A stretch of 23,790 bases of DNA from Triparma columacea. Taxonomy: Eukaryota; Sar; Bolidophyceae; Parmales; Triparmaceae. Below the pieces are notes generated by a model. The model had not been told where the DNA came from and did not search any database. It saw nothing but the letters and a program-made list of their open reading frames with translations. The translations under genes and the position numbers were made by a program. The stretch covers positions 1,248 through 25,037 of the forward strand of contig BRYA01000225.1 in assembly GCA_030267965.1 (NCBI GenBank), read 5' to 3'. Shown here piece by piece: positions 19,525-23,790 of the stretch; position 1 is the first letter of the stretch; every line of letters starts with the position of its first letter.

Positions 19525-22500
19525 ATGGAGGAAATTTCTGGACGGAAACATGCTTTCAGCGAACTCTCTCCCGTGATAACTCTGCTCAAAGTAAAGAAAA
19601 AGAAGAAAAAACCACAGGAAGGACAAGGCAGCACCGGATCCACCCCATGCATGGAAGGAAGGGAGATCGAAGCCCCGAATGTTGCCGAGCAAACGCCCGC
19701 TTTGATGGAAGTGCGCAACAGTATGATACATCACAAGGACTTTGTCCACGCTGTTTATCAAATTTGGAAAGTACAGGATCTGTGGGACGGAGAAAAGGCG
19801 GCCGAGATGAAGAAATCGGAGTCGAAGGTGAGAACTCAGACAAGACGAGGAGCTTTGGGGGTTAGCTGCGACACGAGCTCAAATCCTTCCCTCTAAACTC
19901 CCTCTCCCCCCTCTACCCCCTGCCTATACAGTTCGTCAAGAAAACCCCTTACATTATCATGACGGGAAAGATGTATTGCTTGATGGTGCCCCCGGTGGAG
20001 TCCAGAATGGTAGACGGGCGTCCTAGTCCGACGGGCGAGGAGAGGACACAACATTTGCAGGATGACTGGGAAAGAGATGCAAAGAGAGATGGGAGTACTG
20101 AGGATGGGGCTGAAGAGGAGTTGAGCTTCAAGGAATTCCTGCAGGGGTGGTTTGAGCTCGCTGACAATTGGGTCGAGGTTCTTGATTTACGACGTTACGT
20201 CGATTTTGTCACCATGTGTTACGAAGGGATCTCCACCTGGAAGTTAGGAGAGGAGGGAGTCAGGATCTGGAAGGACGACAAAGATATTTTCTATAACGCT
20301 GCATTCTTCGGGGATGAAGAGGTGGACCGAGACTTCTTTCACGGCCACGAAGAGGGGGAGGGCAGCCTTGACGATATTCCCGATCTGTTTGCTGGAAACT
20401 TCAACTTTAGGGCAGTCACTCCCTTTTCGTCGCAGCGCTGTCGCGACGTCATCCTTGACATATACGAGTCAAGGATAAGCCAAATGATGAACCACAGGAA
20501 CCGCATTCTTGGCATGTCGCTATCGATGCGCAAGTCTAAAGTCCACCACGAGCTCGGAACCTTTCAGCAACACATTGTCAACGTCTTCCGTGAAACATAC
20601 TCGAACGCAGGGTTGCGGTTGCTCGCCGAACTCAAGTCCTTCATCGTCGGATGCTATCAGCATGGTGATTCCAGGATCGAGCTCTTAAAATATTTTTTCA
20701 CGAAACCTGAGAACGCCATGTCGGCCAGCATCGACAGGACGTCAGCCGCAAACCACGCGATGGAGTTAATGATGAGGACTTTCCCCGACTGCAACTTGAG
20801 GAGGACATTCACTACAAGCATCAACACCTTCTCCGCCGTCTACGTCGACAAAAACCTCTTCATGGACGCCTTCCACCACAGCGTCCCGCATGTTCCCAAG
20901 ATAGCGGCCAGTTACCAGCAATTCCTTTTGCAAGTAGGGACCATGCTTCACTACAAGGGGACGAACGCGTACGTGGGGACTGAAACGAAGGAGGGAAGGG
21001 CCTTGTACATTGAAGCGAAGAAAAACGAGGAGGCCACAAGGAGGCACTTTGAAAACGACGCTAAGAAACGAAGAATGGAAGGGAAAAGGGGCAAATTCAT
21101 TGCTATCAACGAGGTGAGGCGAGAGTAATTGAAAAGGGTTAAAGGTGGCGTCAGGAATTACCGTGCTGGCTTTGAGTTTGGCCCATTCTCTCCTTTTCCT
21201 CTCACCTCTCTTGTCTCTCCATCCGCTTCGCTCATTTGGGTAGTACTTGAGCTTCGAGGACGCTCTCCTCAAATGTTTGAGAGTTTGGGACCTCGAAGAT
21301 GACTACATGCAAATGTCAAGAGTCCAAAATGCTCTCATGCTGCTACAGTTCTGGTTTAGGAAATACAAGAAACTAAAGAAAAGAAGGGAAGTGAAGGAAG
21401 TCCTGAGGTCGCAGAGCTTAGCACGAGCATTTGACCGCACAAACTCAGACCTCGTGGCACTCAAGGATTCCAAGAGCGCAAAGAACGAAATTTGTCGGAC
21501 GAACTCTCTCTACGTTATGGTCGATGCAAACTCGGAGAACGGTCAGGGGGAAGGGGGTGGAATGATGAAGGGTTGGGGAGACGATGGGTCGAGGGTAGGA
21601 CTTGGAGGGGACATGGGGGGTTTGTTCGCGAATGGGGTGACGGCCTTGACACCTACTGCATCCAAACTAGTGAGCGAGAAGGAGGAAAATGGAATTGCTG
21701 CCCAGCTACGTTCACAGGCCGAAAGCCCCTCCGCAGAGCTGAAATTAGGGAGCAGGGGCGCAAGTAGTGGCGCTAGCAAGGGGGCGAGCAGGGGTGCAAG
21801 CAGGGGCGCGAGCAGGAGCAGGGGCGGGAATAGAGGAGGGAGTAGAGGGGTTGGCAGCAGTGGTGGCATGAGGGGGGGCAGTAGAGCAGGGGGAAGCATG
21901 AAGAGATTGACAGACGGGCTGGGGGCAACCGAACCGCAAGATGGTCAACAGAATGCGTTCCTTGACCTCACTGGAGGGATAGCGGCGCCAGCGCCTAAAG
22001 AGGGCTATCAGACCGGGACTCCGAGGCACGCTCACGGCGGTAGCATCGGACCCAGTATCAGCATGAGGAAAGAGATTGCCAAGAGAGAGAAGGAAATCCA
22101 AGAAGAGCTACTCAAGAAGGAGGAGGAGGAGAAGGAGAAAGAGAGGAGGAGGGAGATAGCGAGGGAGGAAGAGGATGCTAGGGAGAAAATCGAGGCGGAA
22201 GAGAGGTGAGTAGCGGGAAGAGAGGGGGCGAGCGAAGCGGTGTTCTTAATGGGTGATACTTTTTAATCGACGCTAACATCTCCCATCACTCGTTATAGAA
22301 TTCGGGAGGCGGAGGCACAGGCGGAGCTACTCGCTTTGGAGAGGAAGAGAGTAATGGAGCAGGAGGCCTTTGCGAGAGAGCTCGAAATTGCCCAGAGGAA
22401 GGAGAGGGAGAAGATTTTCAGCGAAAAGAAGGTCCAAAGGGATCAGAGGAAGGGGGGGGGAGAAGGGGGCTCAGGGGGCGTGGGGGGGGCAGGGGTGCAC

Positions 22501-23270
22501 CAAAGCCGAGGGGGGCACCACAAACCCAAGCCCCCCAGCGAGGGTGCCGCTGTAAAATTCGACCCGAAAAGCATGGGAATCGTAGGGATAGGGACGAGGA
22601 GGTGAGGAAGTATTATGCTAGTTGTTGCGTTAGCGTTAGCGTTAGCGTTAGCGTTAGTGTATATCGGTACATATACGTCCCTCCACTCATCATTCTCACC
22701 TTTCGCTTCGCTTATCACAGCTTCGGAGGAGGAGGAGGAGAGAACAAGGTTGGAGTGATCGTTGACGGTTGGGTTGGAGGTCTCGTCATCAATGCCGGTG
22801 ATATGCACAGTTCACCCGCGATGGTTGTGAAACCCCAGAGGGTAGGGATAAGCAGTGGTCGATCCAGGAGCAGGGGGGGAGCGCAATCTGGCTTGGGTCG
22901 GAGGAGGGAGGAGGGAGGGGAGGAGAGGGACTGGGCAGCTACAAACAAGGCCCCCAGAAGGCCCGGGACCGCGGACCCACACTTGATGTGGGCTGAGGGG
23001 GGGGGCTTCAAGCAACACCTGGCTGTCAGACCGAGCACGGGGGCGACGAAAAGGGCGGGGAAGGTCAGCCCGAAGATGAAGAGGATTTACGGAAGCACGG
23101 GTAATAACAAGTACGGCAGAGTGGTGGTAAAGCATCAAGGGAGGAAGGTGGGGGGGGTGAAGCGGGGGGCTGAGGGGGGGGAGGGGGTGATAAAAAAAAT
23201 GAGCGACCTACAGATGAGTATCGCCGCCAACAAATACTTCAATCCGGTGAACATGGCGGGGTACTACTAA
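19525..23270 (+). CDS. Uncharacterised IQ-like, coiled-coil, Gly/Ser-rich protein
   Basis: Five exons, 19525-19827, 19932-21113, 21244-22205, 22299-22601 and 22721-23270 (phases 0, 0, 2, 2), encode about 1099 residues. No named family is recognised. The N-terminal region has helix blocks 'HKDFVHAVYQIWK' and, at ~166-195, 'LSFKEFLQGWFELADNW', which look like degenerate EF-hand or all-helical repeats. An IQ-like segment at ~522-544 ('LLQFWFRKYKKLKKR') could bind calmodulin or centrin. A GAS-R repeat linker spans ~664-713, then a charged coiled coil at ~768-868 crossing the exon 3/4 boundary. The tail is basic, Gly/Arg-rich and ends 'MAGYY'. All four donors are GTGAG. The start is the first ATG of the frame; no signal peptide is seen. 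Together with its upstream neighbour it may be cytoskeletal. A missed 5' exon is possible. Confidence 0.7.
21748..21897 (+). repeat. In-frame GASR-coding repeat tract
   Basis: Imperfect 12-base units of the type GGGGCGAGCAGG, repeated about six times in the first half and then degenerating, encode Gly-Ala-Ser-Arg/Lys then Gly/Ser/Arg-rich sequence in the large coiled-coil gene. Units are multiples of three, so copy change would keep the frame. Confidence 0.75.
22627..22656 (+). repeat. Hexamer repeat (GCGTTA)5 in an intron
   Basis: Five exact copies of GCGTTA near the 5' end of the 119-base intron 22602-22720. The unit TTAGCG resembles a variant telomere repeat (one base away from permutations of TTAGGG) but lies inside a gene. 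Confidence 0.9.
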
Positions 23271-23321
23271 AAACAACATTGTGAAAGTATTGAAATATCG
23301 AGCAGCACTGTGATTCAAATA

Positions 23322-23714
23322 TTACGTTTTTATAGTTTTTGAAATGTCAGAGAAGGTTGTCTCGACGTGGTTGTTTGAGGGCGAAGGGGCGTGAGCGAGG
23401 ATTCCAAAGGTTAGAGATGGGGAGGAGGGGGCGGGATTGCCGGAGGACGAGGAGGAGGAGGAGGACGAGCTAGCAACAGATTGGTGCATGACGAAGGTTC
23501 CGGCTTCTGACTTCTTGACTCTAAAAACTGTGGGCTGCATATTGGTGAGGGAAACCGCGGTATCCTTAGTAGGATTCGCCTTGGAGGGTGGTGCAGTGGA
23601 GGGGGAGTGAAGGGAGGGGGGGATGAAGGGCGGGGACCTTCTGATGGTTTTTCCATTGACGGAGAAGGCGAAGCCATTATTTTCAGAGAAGGAGAGGGAG
23701 AGCTTTGCGCTCAT
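23322..23714 (-). CDS. Hypothetical Ser/Pro-rich protein
   Basis: A 130-codon open frame on the minus strand, starting at ATG 23714 and ending 51 bases from the stop of the converging large coiled-coil gene. The N-terminus 'MSAKLSLSFSENNGFAFSVNGK' style is strand-like; the rest is Pro/Ser/Thr-rich with a serine run of about ten coded by a GAG/GAC-type trinucleotide tract (complement), and probably disordered. No domain is recognised. It could be the first exon of a longer protein that continues by splicing; several CTCGCTCAC-like stretches near 23390 leave the 3' part uncertain. Only one base in frame choice distinguishes it from an 88-codon overlapping frame, which lacks any protein-like character. 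Confidence 0.45.
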   Translation of the reverse strand: MSAKLSLSFSENNGFAFSVNGKTIRRSPPFIPPSLHSPSTAPPSKANPTKDTAVSLTNMQPTVFRVKKSEAGTFVMHQSVASSSSSSSSSSGNPAPSSPSLTFGILAHAPSPSNNHVETTFSDISKTIKT

Positions 23715-23759
23715 TGTGTGGATGTAGGTAGAGGAGGTTGCGGGAGGAACGGAGGAGGA

Positions 23760-23775
23760 GGGGGGGGGGGGGGGG
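23760..23775. repeat. G16 homopolymer at window end
   Basis: Sixteen consecutive G on the plus strand (C16 on the coding strand) 46 bases upstream of the ATG of the small minus-strand gene, flanked by GGA repeats. Prone to slippage and a potential quadruplex. Confidence 0.85.
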
Positions 23776-23790
23776 AGGAGAGGGGAGGAT

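Noticed and set aside
20766..21272. 168-codon minus-strand open frame
   Set aside because: Antisense to the well-supported exon 19932-21113 and crossing its intron; no recognisable protein features.
1..23790. tRNA, rRNA, CRISPR arrays, insertion sequences
   Set aside because: None could be recognised on either strand by reading; the window looks like ordinary nuclear protein-coding DNA.

Overview
The window is nuclear DNA of a microbial eukaryote. It carries eleven protein-coding genes, most interrupted by short introns (59 to 246 bases depending on the model, mostly 80 to 130), on both strands and packed tightly. I think a photosynthetic stramenopile (ochrophyte), perhaps of the bolidophyte/Parmales type, is the most likely source. 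That is inference from three things: a signal-peptide-plus-Phe presequence of the type used for secondary red plastids, a Cys-less pentameric ligand-gated channel together with uncharacterised Trp/EF-hand/coiled-coil proteins common in such algae, and dense genes with GTGAG-type introns. No rRNA, tRNA, CRISPR array or intact transposon was seen.

Layout. 1-456 (+) is the 3' end of a cyclic-nucleotide-binding-domain protein. 740-2319 (+) is an F-box protein with an FBXO31/EXECUTER-like C-terminal domain. 2680-4502 (+) is a type II membrane sulfotransferase with four exons. 5620-4601 (-) is the proteasome beta-1 (PSMB6-type) catalytic subunit, converging on the sulfotransferase. 6219-8632 (+) is a mitochondrial i-AAA (YME1/FtsH-type) protease, divergent from the proteasome gene across a 0.6 kb spacer. 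8997-13586 (+) is a receptor-like kinase with signal peptide, LamG-like and galactose-binding-like ectodomain, one transmembrane helix and a TKL-type kinase. 13836-14889 (+) is an EF-hand/nitroreductase fusion with a plastid-type presequence. 16360-14909 (-) is a Cys-loop-less pentameric ligand-gated ion channel whose stop lies 19 bases from the nitroreductase stop. 16547-19235 (+) and 19525-23270 (+) are two large cytoskeleton-like proteins of unknown function. 23714-23322 (-) is a small Ser/Pro-rich unknown.

Exon joins were worked out by hand from donor and acceptor sites and from matching reading phase. Every multi-exon model gives a total length divisible by three. The least certain parts are the 5' ends of the proteasome and i-AAA genes and the second intron of the sulfotransferase.

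The genes do not form one pathway. Three of them concern protein degradation (F-box, 20S beta-1, i-AAA). Four concern signalling (cNMP-binding, receptor kinase, ligand-gated channel, calcium-binding nitroreductase). The most unusual observations are the EF-hand/nitroreductase fusion, the LamG receptor kinase, and a subset of introns that share the 9-mer CGCTTCGCT (or its complement) and can partly pair end to end, which could mark an introner-like family.
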